DNA of 64,000 nt from Euclidia mi. Its lineage: Eukaryota; Arthropoda; Insecta; Lepidoptera; Erebidae. The translations under genes were made by a program, and so were the position numbers. The DNA lies in NCBI GenBank assembly GCA_944739405.2, contig OX123187.2, forward strand, positions 40,156,394 through 40,220,393, in the 5' to 3' direction. The notes beneath the pieces were generated by a model, which worked only from the letters and a program-made list of their open reading frames with translations, did not search any database and was not told where the DNA came from. Each line of letters opens with the position of its first letter. The first letter of the stretch is position 1. Of this stretch, positions 1-9,427 are shown in pieces.

Positions 1-401
1 GAATGAACGTCTACAAAACAATTGAACGTCTACAAAACAAATGAACGTCTACAAAACAAATGAACGTCTAAAAAACAAATGACTACCAGAAAGTGATCAG
101 CTATCGATAGTGATTGCAAAAAACAGGTGCATGCTATTTTCGACCTTATTGACAATTCATGACAAACTTTTTTTTTGTTTTTTCTTGCTTTCTGGCAATA
201 TTAGGGTAATAAAATTATAAATTCTGACTAATGTCAATTAGGTTGAAAATCGCATGCACCTGTTTTCTGCAATCACTATCGATAGCTGATCGCTTTCTGT
301 AAGTCATTTGTTTTGTAGACGTTCATTTGTTTTGTAGGCGTTCATTTGTTTTGTAGACGTTCATTTGTTTTACATATTAAACAAATGAACGTCTACAAAA
401 C
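1..401. repeat. Foldback element with 19-bp subterminal tandem repeats
   Basis: Four copies of a 19-bp unit (core tgaacgtctacaaaacaa) start at 4, 23, 42 and 61. They are followed by a roughly 55-bp unique arm (84-140, containing agctatcgatagtgattgca). The same arm returns in reverse complement at 246-307, followed by three inverted copies of the 19-bp unit up to about 371. One more copy in the first orientation lies at 380-401. The central spacer (141-245) is AT-rich and non-coding. The block may begin before the window. This is the structure of a foldback or MITE-like non-autonomous DNA element; the superfamily cannot be assigned. Confidence 0.75.
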
Positions 402-931
402 ATATTCATTCGGATATGTGAGCGCGATGTCGTGACACTACGGATCATTCCCAGTAGTTCTATTGAATACCCTTGTAAAAACATACATAGAACTAGACTG
501 GGACATTTCCTATTACTTATCCCATTAGTTCTGTTCTCCTCATCAAGTTGTGCTAATAGAATTAGGACAGTTCTATCATAGAACTGTTCAATAGGGCTCA
601 TGGGAATGATCCCACAAAATAGTAGAACTTGAAATTAAGAGGAAATACATCGGCCGTTTTTCCATACAAACGTAGTCGCCTGTTTTCTCCCTGGATAATG
701 CCAGTAGAGCAATTATTTTTTCCAAAAGGTGTATGGCCCCGATTGGCATGTCCCTATGTTTTCCCTTTTCTCATAAATTAAATATTAAAAAATATATGAA
801 CATTCAAAAACCTGAAAAATTGGCCAGATTTTCCGCTGTGCTCAAACATCCAAAAATGAAAAAACTAGTTAAATCGATGAAATTTTGGAGAAGGAATCAA
901 GGGAATACGTAACGTTATTTTGTGTACATTT
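402..931. other. Non-coding stretch with a small inverted repeat
   Basis: No gene is seen. A perfect 12-bp inverted repeat (ggatcattccca at 442-453 and its complement at 601-612), with further partial complementarity just inside, could mark a 170-bp MITE. The rest is AT-rich sequence without recognisable features. Confidence 0.4.
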
Positions 932-1137
932 AATAGGTATTTTTGGTCCAAGCTGCAGTTGTCTCTATCGCGCTCTGCGGGGGGAGGCTTGAGGCTGCGC
1001 GATAGCAATAGATTTTACAAATACCTATTTTCTCTCATCTACGGTTTTTTACGCTGCGCTGTGGCACACGCACACACGAAATCCCCCCCTCCCCTCCCCC
1101 GCTCACTCGCTGACGCCACCGCCGTGTTTTTGTTTTT
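932..1137. repeat. Small inverted-repeat unit beside a GC-rich spacer
   Basis: An 11-bp inverted repeat (aataggtattt at 932-942, complement at 1019-1029) encloses a second pair (ctatcgcgc at 965-973, complement at 997-1005). This is a MITE-like hairpin of about 98 bp. From 1030 to 1137 the sequence is C-rich and forms the abrupt edge of the LINE that starts at 1138. Confidence 0.4.
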
Positions 1138-2800
1138 CGTCCAGTCATCTGGAACTTGGCCCTGTTTCCAGCATAGATTAAAAAGGCGATGCAGCAGGTT
1201 AACTACGAGTCCGTCGCCAGCCTTCAACATTTCAGTCGTCACTCTATCACACCCAGCAGACTTGCCTGTCCTCATACCTTTTAACGCTTTCATAACTTCA
1301 TCCATTCCAGTTTCATCACTAGGGCTCACAAAGATTTCTGTCATCTCTTCTTGTTCTATTTCACTCACATCTTTCTCAAATAAGCTCTCAAAATAATTCT
1401 TCCAGCACTCTAGTATCTTTCTTTCTTCATTCATGACTTCACCTCTTTCGTTCCTAATCACTTTTATCGATGTATTCATATTTTTACCCCGCGCTTCCTT
1501 CACGAGTTTCCAAAAGAGTTTTATATTCTCTCGGAAACTTGCGCCAAATTGTTCCTCATATTTCTCCTTTTTCTCATTCTTCTTTCTCTCTACACATGCT
1601 TTTACTTTAGCTTTCACACATCTATATTTCATCTTCATTTCTTTGACATTATCTTCATTCATACTACCGCTCACTCTATTCGTTGCTTCTATTGCTAGAA
1701 TATCCAGCCATGCTTTTTTTTTTCATCAACCATTCTTCTAGTTTCATCATCCCACCAGTCAGCTTTCTCGCAATTCTTCCTTCTTCTTTTACTCATACCG
1801 CATACATCTTCAGCACATTTCACAATATTGGTTTTAAAAACCGACCATACTTCACTCACACTTTCCTCATTTACAAGACTCCAGCTTTTATCCATCCGTT
1901 CACCCAATTGCTTTTTGTACATCTCTTTCACACGCTTTTCTTTCAATCTTTCCACTTTTATACGTTCTAATTCTGTAGTTGAACCTTTATCTCTGTGCCG
2001 CCAACGTTTGAAAAGGCCACTAATTTTACTTATTACCAGATAGTGGTCCGTGCCGACATCAGATCCGCGATAAGCTCTGGTGTTCACTACTTTCATTCTC
2101 ATTCTTTCATCGACTATCACAAAGTCTATCATGCTCCTTAACACAACATTTCCTTCCTTCTTTTGCCACGTGTACATATGTACCATTTTATGCTGAAACC
2201 ATGTATTCATCACTGACAGACCCATCTCGACACATAAATCTAATAAGTACACGCCGTTGTCATTTACACTCTTATCTCCAAACGCCCCAAGTACATTTTC
2301 ATACCCATCACGCTTCACTCCAACCCTTGCATTAAAATCTCCAAGCATGACAATACGTTCATTCCACTTACGCAATAACATAACTTCTCTCATTTGTTCC
2401 CAAAATTCCTCTCTTACCGCCTTACTATAGGTAGAGTCCGGAGCGTATACACCTATCAAAAATATAGGTGTCAGGCCTACTTTCATCCGGACCCAGATAA
2501 GTCGCGGACTTACGCACTCATACTCTCGCATGCATATTCTGCCATTCGTTCTGAAAGAATTATACCGACGCCTTTACTGCCATGTTCTTCATCGGTAACT
2601 CCCGACCATATCTCGGTGAACGGGCCGCGCGTCAGCATATCTTTCCCCTTGCGCTTTGTCTCATTCACACACAAAAGCACATCTAGTTTTCTTTCATTCA
2701 TTAGTTCGTAAACATCATCCAGCTTCTCATTAATTCCTCCTCTAACATTCAACGTTGCAAATCGGCATTCCGCTGCCCACTTTCCGCCCCGACGTGAATT
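1138..2800 (-). mobile_element. RTE-type non-LTR retrotransposon (RTE-A), endonuclease plus start of RT, 3' end missing
   Basis: Read on the minus strand, three consecutive reading frames carry one protein. 2752-2510 holds the start of an apurinic-type endonuclease (motif LNVRGGINEKLDDV). 2531-1695 holds the rest of it, with GVYAPDSTYSK, MLGDFNARVG, DFVIVDERMR and SDVGTDHYLV, which are the asparagine, aspartate and histidine boxes. 1674-1140 holds the linker and the first RT segments (GKSAGCDRVTTEMLK, GQVPDDWTK). The frames are offset, so at least two frameshifts are present. The protein stops abruptly after DDWTK, where the sequence changes to an unrelated C-rich tract, so the palm with its catalytic motifs is absent. 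Loss of the 3' end is unusual, because these elements normally lose the 5' end. I infer it belongs to the same family as the 3' fragments at 48.0, 51.5 and 59.8 kb, but there is no overlap to prove it. Confidence 0.8.
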
Positions 2801-2902
2801 TCTTTAATTATAAAATCTTTAATTATCATGACAGGTTATACAGTATACGAAATGAGGATGGTCAATCAATAAATAAATAATCTCTCTTTTTAATTATTCC
2901 AG

Positions 2903-3058
2903 AACTCCGGCATTTGGCAAGGCAGGCTTGTGAAAAGGGACAAAATACCCAAGGACGACCTTGGCAACTACTGGCACTGGAAAGATCTCGACGTTGGCAA
3001 GGACATCTGCATATACGGAAAAGTGTTCCACACAGTATCCTGCGATCTCTATACAAAG
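2903..3058 (+). CDS. Internal exon of an EFHC1/EFHC2-like DM10-domain protein
   Basis: An open 156-bp segment (52 codons, phase 0 at both ends) is preceded by a pyrimidine-rich tract and an AG at 2901-2902, and followed by a GTAAGT donor at 3059. Its translation begins NSGIWQGRLVKRDKIPK, continues with NYWHWKDLDVGKDICIYGK and ends FHTVSCDLYTK. This matches the DM10 domain of EFHC1/EFHC2, axonemal microtubule-associated proteins of cilia and flagella, especially the GxLxKR, WKDLxxG, IYGKxF and CDxxT positions. It is GC-richer than its surroundings and has no stops. The neighbouring exons (the ILxGK-preceding strand and the ESQGI-like continuation) were not found by eye on either side, although the 5' part may lie before the window. 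It could also be an orphan exon left by a rearrangement. Splice signals and motifs are seen directly; the function is inferred from the family. Confidence 0.82.
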
Positions 3059-4609
3059 GTAAGTTTATAGATAAGTCGTATTTATTATAAAACATATCAA
3101 CAGAAGTACGACCCTTTGCTGAAAATTGTTTACCTTCTTTTTAAAGTCGAAGGACGTTTCATTATAATGTTATATCTTTATCGGTTGAAATTGTCACGAG
3201 ATGGCGCTGTAATAATTTTACACAGTAAAATGTCATTAACGGGCCAAGCTCAGGGCACAGAGTATAAATACTATAAAGTAGCTTAAAGCCTTAACTTTGT
3301 AGTAATTTGTACCTACACATGTCATGACTTCGTATAATTTAAAGTGCCTGATAGGTTTTTATAAGGTGAAAGCATTGAGTGATAAGGCCCACTTATGGGT
3401 ATGAAAATATCATGAGCTCTTGTCAACTACATGTACCTCATAAATTATACTTTCGTACGTGGAATATGTCGCACATATGTTTTATTTATGTGTTCTGTGT
3501 AGTGTACTTGTTTATGACACGATTAGATAAACTTATAAATAAAGCTCACGCGAATGGCGTCTGGCGACTCCGCCTTACCTATTCACAAATGCATTCAGTG
3601 TTTCAGAACAAAAGACTCGTGTTTGAATAAATATGATATAAGATACGAGGATGATAAAATAAAAATATAGCGTAATCAGAATTTGGTATAGGTACTATTA
3701 TATTCCTTATTTTTGTGGAATTGAGAAATTAATTCCGTAGTTTTAAAATATATTTATCTGCTTTGTTAATCTTTTTACTTACTATATGTCATAATAACAC
3801 TCTACATGAAATAATATAAATTACATTATTAATCAATGTATAGTATGTGATACACCACTCAGTCAGTGAGTATCAGAAAGTAAACAAACATTACGAATTC
3901 TAACCTCAAAATTACATGTTTAATCAATGAGACCGGCGTCTTCCAAATACAAAATGGTGGGATTATGATACATAATGGTAGCTTACCTTTCAAAACGGTC
4001 AATGATCTGTGACGTAACACGTTTTATTTTCGTCTGGAACACAAGTGATCGATTGATAGTGACTACACGACGAACTGTTTTTAGGTTATGTATCTGTCGT
4101 TTTTTTGGTTTGGAGGTCATCGCTATCTCTATTGGCACCGCGCGTAAAGAGCGGGAGATTTGAATGCGAATAATGTCTGTGTTTATCAATTAACTACCGT
4201 AATACAGTTTATTTTGAAGCATGTTTATTTATAAGTGTAGTTTGTGTTAGTATATAATTTTATGAAATCGTATGTTTTTGAGCGCGTTTTCCTCATTTTG
4301 TATTCCTACATAGTGGTAAATGTTTTAATGAATACGATCAAAATTAGCATTTATAATGAAGTCATTAATGTTCTTGACCATATTGTTATAGTGATATAAG
4401 TAAAGTAGGTACGATTCTAGAGTTTGATTCGCAGTTTTATTGAGAACTTTATCTATACATATAGGTACCTACACAGATGACTTGTTGTACAGAAAAAGTG
4501 AGGCCACTTTTTATGTGTGTACGAGCGCCTAAATATAAGTGTTACACTATAGTTACACACTCTTGATTGTTTTTTCAAGACCTAAATACTCCTTCTATTC
4601 AAATCTGTC
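3059..4609 (+). other. Probable intron or intergenic sequence
   Basis: AT-rich, full of stops in all frames, with no repeat or exon I can recognise. It starts with the GTAAGT donor of the EFHC-like exon, so at least its left part should be intronic. Confidence 0.5.
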
Positions 4610-4850
4610 ATTTTTTTTGTTGCGCGGTGGAAACTCCTTACGAGCCATCTCAACTCCGCCACTTGATCGTATAGTATGATCGATCGAGTTGGGCGCTGGC
4701 GAGAGAGATGTGTAAGGCTCTACGGTCCCATATTGGGGCCGGGTCACACGAATCGCGGATAGCATACTTTACCGCGACCCAGCCAGGGATTCGACCCGCC
4801 CACCTGGCGAGCCCCGTCAACACAAATCTAACTGAACTCACAGAGATTAT
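4610..4850 (-). repeat. GC-rich dispersed repeat, copy 1
   Basis: Read on the minus strand it contains gtcgaatccctggctgggtc, then agtatgctatccgcgattcg, and ends with gagttgagatggctcgtaag and a tttccaccg motif. The same ordered blocks occur on the plus strand at 17.93-18.17 kb with an extra segment between them. A B-box-like gtcgaatcc suggests tRNA-like or SINE-like ancestry, but no folded tRNA head is evident. Confidence 0.6.
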
Positions 4851-5513
4851 TCTGTAGTTAAAAGTATGGGCTGTTTGCCAGTCACCCAGCTTTGTACTTC
4901 AACCAGAATTTTTCCTTCACTTTCAGCACTAGAAACCTGTATTAATTTATTTACTCGAAGTATTTTTTGGCTTCACTCGATAAGAGCCGCGATATAGCTA
5001 CCTTTTCCTTGATCTGTACGCTAAGGCGCCTTTAGCTAAACTGCTATGCTTGTGTTGTGATAGATGGGGGTTCATTTTAGTCGGGTTTGCAATGAATGAA
5101 TGGGTTCACCCTTAGGGAAAAGGTTTATAGCCGTTCCCATTCTATCCCTTTAAACTGGGATAACCCTACCGATGACACAGAGATTTGGTTATTTTTCGTG
5201 GCGTTATTTGAAGAACAGTATTCTCTTTTGTCATCAATTTCAACCCCAGCTTAGCTGCCCTCTAATAATTAAAATTTCAGATAAGCAGATAAAGCCTACG
5301 ATGCATACAATAACATAACATCTGACTCAGCTATTGGAAATAATTTTAGCCAAGGGAGTGTTCTTTATCGCCTTATCAACCGTATCGATGATACTGCGCC
5401 TCCGAGATTGGGCCCGATGTAAGAAAAACAATTTAAAAATGTTTTTTATTTCAGTTTTGGAAGATTTTCGTAAAATTAATGCTCATTTAGTGATAATATG
5501 CTATAAGCACTTA
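4851..5513. other. No recognisable feature
   Basis: AT-rich sequence with only short spurious frames. I see no exon, repeat or RNA gene. Confidence 0.4.
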
Positions 5514-5632
5514 AGCAGCGATAGCCTTGTGGAGATACCAATACACTGCCATGCAGTTGATATTAGGTTCGCATTCGCGGCGCGCACAACTGACTTTTCG
5601 AAATTATTTGCGTATTAAATTGTTCATTTAAT
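5514..5632 (+). repeat. SINE-B/C head fragment (tRNA-derived)
   Basis: This is a diverged copy of the tRNA-like head also seen at 38965 (+) and 36240 (-). It runs gcagcgatagccttgtgg, a degraded B box around ggttcgcattcgcggc, then gcgcacaactgacttttcg and tgcgtattaaattg. The body and tail are missing. Confidence 0.65.
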
Positions 5633-5799
5633 AAAACAACGAAAAGTGATAGGCGACTAACTCAATGTTACCAACAAGTTAAATAAAATAGTAAATAAAC
5701 CAATAATGATAATTTAAGAACAGTCAAACTTGAAAACTATCTTAATAAACCTTGCCAAGGAAAAATATTCACAGACCAAATCTTTGATTTAGTAAGATG

Positions 5800-5805
5800 T
5801 TTATT
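5800..5805 (-). promoter_or_regulatory. Polyadenylation signal of MGST1 copy 1
   Basis: AATAAA on the minus strand, about 85 nt downstream of the MGST1 stop codon at 5890. It is the only canonical signal close after the stop. Confidence 0.6.
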
Positions 5806-5889
5806 TGAATTACATGTAAAAATACATATTCTGTATATCATAAATATAAATTATACTTATCACTATCAGTCTCGAAAAATCACAAAGCT

Positions 5890-6201
5890 TTAAAAGTAAT
5901 GTTGGATCACTTTCACACCCATGTATGCTGTGATGGCAAAGGGCCCAAAGAAGGCGAGTGCCCGGGCGGGCTGCGGCAGCGGTTTGACAGCATACACGAA
6001 AGTGTGAAGCACTCTACCAGCAGTGTACAGTCTGAATAAGGTGGTGGCCCACCACGCCGCTGGGCCCGTAGTCACGTACAAAGCGCCAAGCACCCAGAAC
6101 GTAGGAATGTTCTCCAAGTCATTCAGATGCGCCCGACGCACTCGCTCCACGTCAGGATTATCGAACCTCACTTTTCCCTTCGTCGCTTTTGCATCTTCCT
6201 C
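5890..6201 (-). CDS. MGST1: Microsomal glutathione S-transferase 1 copy 1, 3' coding segment
   Basis: 103 codons plus stop encode the bulk of a MAPEG-family microsomal glutathione S-transferase, a small membrane enzyme that conjugates glutathione to electrophiles and reduces lipid hydroperoxides. The hallmark motif DVERVRRAHLNDLENI is followed by TM2 (FWVLGALYVTTGPAAWW), TM3 (LFRLYTAGRVLHTFVYAV), the PLPQPARALAFF signature with its conserved arginine, and TM4 ending KVIQHYF. With the N-terminal segment at 8349-8480 the protein would be 147 residues, close to the roughly 150 usual for the family. The two segments are separated by the insertion at 6205-8348. A frame continuing upstream to an ATG at 6282 reads into the terminal repeat of that insertion and is not the natural start. 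If the insertion is spliced, the likely acceptor AG is at 6200-6199 and this exon starts at 6198. Confidence 0.88.
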   Translation of the reverse strand, partial: EEDAKATKGKVRFDNPDVERVRRAHLNDLENIPTFWVLGALYVTTGPAAWWATTLFRLYTAGRVLHTFVYAVKPLPQPARALAFFGPFAITAYMGVKVIQHYF

Positions 6202-6290
6202 ATTAGGTGGGTCCACACAGAGCGAGCAGCCTCGCGAGGCATTTGCCGGGCGAGGAAACGGTCCCCGAACGAGCGAGGCCATAGAATAAA

Positions 6291-7012
6291 GCCGCGTTCA
6301 CATTTACCTGACGTGATCTCTCGTGCCGGTCTCTGTCCTAATTACTTACCGTTCACATTTGTCTGTCGCCGTCTGTCGCGATCTGACGCAACTTTAAATC
6401 AGTTCTGTCTTGACTCTCGTGGAGTTCACACTTTCGCAATGTTTTTGATGAATTATCCGATTCAGATTAAGTAGATATCGAATCATATCCTATATTATTT
6501 ACATAGGATTATATTATTTCGTATTCAATTAGCTCATCTATAGGTATTTTATAAGAATAATATTATAAAAAGGAAGTCAATTAGTTCGTCATCCATTGCG
6601 CACAATTGCATACGCGCGTCTGACGCTTTACGACAGACAGTGGCGCGTCCACATACATTAGTCTGACGAGTTGTGTCGCGCGAGTTAACGGTACGGAACC
6701 CAACAAAGTTAGCTTCGTCAGCACATCTCTCCCCACCAAATTATCTAGATAATCTTACTGTCATCTTAGCATTAATTTATTATAAATACCTTTGTAGATC
6801 TAACATTAGCGATTACTATTTTATATTTTAAATATACTGTTAAGCTGTTATAATAAAATAAAGTATTTTGTTTTTACAATTTATCTGAGTCCAATCTCTT
6901 AATTCGCGCTATACCGCCCCCCCCCCCCTCTCTGTCGCAAACCGGGATATTGTCTGTCGCGACACGACAGACGCTGTCACGACAGATTACATCAGATAAA
7001 TGTGAACGCGGC
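6291..7012. mobile_element. Nested TIR element (MITE-like, about 720 bp)
   Basis: The left end gccgcgttcacatttacctg and the right end, in reverse complement gccgcgttcacatttatctg, form inverted repeats of at least 21 bp. The interior is rich in gtctgtcgcgacagac-type short palindromes near both ends, has a poly-C run at about 6917-6928, and has no coding frame. It lies inside the larger insertion in MGST1. A clear target duplication was not found. Confidence 0.7.
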
Positions 7013-7369
7013 CTAGAGCGCGGCAGCCTCGGCACCGTAGGAAAAAAACAAAATTGTAGTTGTCATAAAGTTTGAATTCAGATCATGAAAATATAGTTGA
7101 AAATCTATTATGCATTATTGCGCATGTATCAAATTGTCGACTTGTGAATTAGAGTGAAATAGTACATTTGCCATCTATCGGTCTACGTATCAATGTGAGA
7201 TTGTTGGTCTCTCCTCTCTCTTATTTTTAAATTTTCTTTATAAATATAGTACTTGGAAATGGTCATACTGCAATGTGGTTGTGGCATGTGTTTTTACAAG
7301 CCGGCTGCCTGACTGACGCCAATTGCTGTACCTACTTTGGGTACTAGACAATGGTAATAATGGGCCATA

Positions 7370-7540
7370 ATATACATATTTACTTATACTTACTTTTTTT
7401 GTAAATATATACATAGAAACACCCAGACCAAGATAAACATTCATGTTCATGCACACAAATGTTTGACATGAGCGGGAATCGAACCCGCGACCTTCGGCAT
7501 TGTAGTCGCTTACACTCCCGCTTTCCCAACCGGTCGTCGA
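7370..7540 (-). repeat. tRNA-derived SINE (family D)
   Basis: On the minus strand a tRNA-like head reads ccggttgggaaagcgggagt (A-box region) and cgcgggttcgattcccgctc (B box). It is followed by a body with catttgtgtgcatgaacatg and an A-rich end (acaaaaaaagtaag). The anticodon region cannot be assigned with confidence, and the continuation into a non-tRNA body argues for a SINE rather than a tRNA gene. Confidence 0.6.
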
Positions 7541-7707
7541 TTATTGTTATACTTAAAGGATGGAATAGGTAGACATGGAAAAAAATATAGAATGAATTAT
7601 AGGAAATGAATGTCTGTAGGCAAGGATACTGTAACCGAAGCACAGACTGAAGGATTATTATTCGTACAATAAATAGCGTCAAAGATGAGAATGTTATGAT
7701 GAATGTA

Positions 7708-7970
7708 TCCTCCGTCATTCAGTGACCAGTGGATAGGGTATGCGACTGCTGAGCGGAGGTCCCGGGTTCGATTCCCGGGTCGGGCAAAAGTGTTACTGGG
7801 TTTTCCCTAATTCTCAGAAGCAGCACGGAGTCTGCTGATGTGCCCGTTAACGGCAATAGACTCGTCCCCTATTACGTGGAACCTAAACATTTCATGGTGA
7901 AATGTGGATGTAATAATATTACAACTCTGCCTATCCTTACGCGGATACAGACGTGAGTCTATAAAAAAAA
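7708..7970 (+). repeat. SINE-A (tRNA-derived), full-length copy
   Basis: The head contains ccagtggatagggtatgcga and the B box cccgggttcgattcccgg. It is followed by the body (gcacggagtctgctgatgtg, cccctattacgtggaacc) and the tail ctgcctatccttacgcgg, then acgtgagtctataaaaaaaa. The tRNA 5' end is disturbed by a short insertion after cctccgt. It lies inside the insertion that splits MGST1. Confidence 0.85.
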
Positions 7971-8138
7971 TGTCCAACATACAAACACACTTGCGAATTT
8001 ATATTATTAGTAGGGATTATTATGTTCGAGCGAGGCACGAAACAGCGTCCAGACCGCGGCAAAACAAAAAACCAAACTCGATGGCTCGTTGGCTCGGTCG
8101 CTCGCCCGCGGCGGCACACGCGCTTGCCTCGGCCGGGG

Positions 8139-8207
8139 CACGTCCACAAAGAGCGCGCAGCCTCGTGCGCCAATTCCTCGCGAGGCTGCGCGCTCTGTGT
8201 GGACGTG
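8139..8207. repeat. Palindromic hairpin unit 1
   Basis: cacgtccacaaagagcgcgc is followed after a short spacer by its near-perfect complement ending gcgcgctctgtgtggacgtg. The sequence matches the terminal repeat of the MGST1 insertion, so this is an internal copy of the same palindromic unit. Confidence 0.7.
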
Positions 8208-8278
8208 TCTAATTCGGTAGCTCGGGCGCACGCGTGCGGCCGGCCGCGGCTGCCGTGCGCTTTCCTCGACCGAGCCAC

Positions 8279-8342
8279 GTCCACATAGACCGAGCAGCCT
8301 CGCGAAGCATTTTCCGCGCGAGGCTGCTCGGTCTGTGTGGAC
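8279..8342. repeat. Palindromic hairpin unit 2
   Basis: gtccacatagaccgagcagc and its complement gctgctcggtctgtgtggac enclose a loop of about 15 nt. The right arm is itself the right terminal repeat of the 6205-8348 insertion. Confidence 0.7.
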
Positions 8343-8348
8343 CCGCCT

Positions 8349-8480
8349 ATTCGTGAACACCTTCTTGTCATATCTTTGTTTAGATGTCATTAATGTCACT
8401 GCCATCATTTTGAGAGCCAACACAGCCGAGTAGAAAATGTAAGACCGCACCGCTGGATCGGTTAAAGAAATAGATGCCAT
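8349..8480 (-). CDS. MGST1: Microsomal glutathione S-transferase 1 copy 1, 5' coding segment
   Basis: An ATG at 8480 opens 44 codons beginning MASISLTDPAVRSYIFYSAV. The first transmembrane helix of MAPEG proteins follows (AVLALKMMAVTLMTS), then KKVFTN, matching the KVFAN that precedes the linker in MGST1. The second MGST1 copy has the same MASISL start at 13265, supporting this initiator. The reading frame ends where the terminal repeat of the insertion begins (8348). Possible splice donors are a GT inside the repeat at 8342-8341, which would add two arginines after FTN, or a GT after DKK. Both would rejoin the downstream segment in frame. Confidence 0.82.
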
Positions 8481-8811
8481 GTTGATCCAATTTTTGCACA
8501 GCACTGTTTATTTACACAACGTTGGTGAAGGAATGCCGTCGAAATAGTTTACAAAATAACTTTAAACAGTACCGTTACGCGCTAACGCTCGTTCTGAATG
8601 AATGCGCCGGCGCCGCGCCGCGCCGCTAACTTGTGTTGCCGTGGGGCAAGGCGTATGACCAGCGAGAACACTTAGAAAACAATATCTAATCTATATTAAA
8701 TCCAGCGAACTGTGATAATTTATCTTCGTGGTAGGTACTTACTTTAATTTCAGCCTAATAATAATTTTGAACTTAAAACATACTTATGAGTTTATCTTCC
8801 TATATACCATT
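8481..8811. promoter_or_regulatory. Upstream region of MGST1 copy 1
   Basis: This stretch precedes the MGST1 ATG on the minus strand. It contains a short GC-rich, CpG-dense island (about 8600-8635, repeated cgccg units) in otherwise AT-rich DNA, which would suit a promoter or 5' UTR. No TATA box or initiator can be assigned firmly. Confidence 0.3.
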
Positions 8812-9176
8812 ATGATTGGTCGCCCACTTGTCGCCTTGCCTGAGTACCCCTATATTGATACGAGACCTAATCGTCTTTCACGTTTTGAATTGGTACGCCA
8901 GATTACTCGAGCTTTTGGAAACGCTGGAAGTTGGAGTATTTACACATACACCAGCAACGCGTTAAGTGGACCGACAAAACCGATCCACCCAAGATTGGAG
9001 ACCTCGTTTTGATTAAGGAGGCTCACCTTCCGCCACTCAGATGGCGCAGGGGGCGCATTCTTCGTTTCGTAACTGGGACTGATGGAGTGCCCCGATTTGC
9101 TGAGGTCTTGGTAGACGGTTCGATTCTGAGGAGGGCGGTTGCAACGTTGTCACGTGAAGTAACGTCTACCAACTGA
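8812..9176 (+). pseudogene. BEL/Pao retrotransposon pol C-terminus fragment
   Basis: Two overlapping frames encode the end of a BEL/Pao polyprotein, downstream of the integrase core. The first frame reads RPLVALPEYPYIDTRPNRLS and RFELVRQITRAF. The second runs LEYLHIHQQRVKWTD, KIGDLVLIKEAHLPPLRWRR, then GRILRFVTGTDGVPRFAEVL and ends in a stop at 9174-9176. A frameshift lies near 8920-8930. The upstream pol, gag and the LTRs are not found; the 3' flank shows no obvious LTR start. Loss of 5' coding sequence points to an old fragment. Confidence 0.8.
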
Positions 9177-9427
9177 TTAGCGGATCGGTAGGCCAGTTCT
9201 GGGCAGATGGATGTATGTAAATTAGCTTCCATTGCACTTTGAAACAATTCCCAGTCTGTCTAGGACAAACTCTAAACATATTTTTTGGTAAATATATTTT
9301 ATATGTAGTGTATGCGTGTTTGCCGTTGGTAAATAGATATGCACTCTGCCTTAACATCCAGTTTAAATAAGGCCAAAAAGCAGTAAAATACAAATAGACA
9401 TAATGAAAATAATGATATAATATTTAT

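Larger units (their letters stand above)
6205..8348. mobile_element. Composite TIR insertion splitting MGST1 copy 1
   Basis: The left end reads aggtgggtccacacagagcg and the right end, in reverse complement, aggcgggtccacacagaccg. The match continues as agcagcctcgcg, giving a TIR of about 32 bp. The block is flanked by ATT at 6202-6204 and 8349-8351. Deleting the block and one ATT joins the two MGST1 segments in frame (FTN followed by EEDAK). Inside are a second TIR element (6291-7012), a SINE on the minus strand (7370-7540), a SINE-A (7708-7970) and two perfect or near-perfect hairpins (8139-8207, 8279-8342) built from the same sequence as the TIR. The original element was probably a short palindromic MITE that later received other insertions. 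No transposase is encoded. The superfamily is unclear; a 3-bp duplication is compatible with PIF/Harbinger or CACTA. Confidence 0.78.

Noticed and set aside
1..401. Tandem repeats with regular spacing considered as a CRISPR array
   Set aside because: The repeats are contiguous, with no unique spacers, they occur as inverted arms, and the genome is eukaryotic.
920..1396. 158-codon plus-strand frame
   Set aside because: It runs antisense to the RTE LINE and through a C-rich tract; the composition explains its length.
7464..7535. Possible tRNA gene on the minus strand
   Set aside because: The A and B boxes are good, but the sequence runs on into a SINE body and A-rich tail and the acceptor stem does not pair convincingly.
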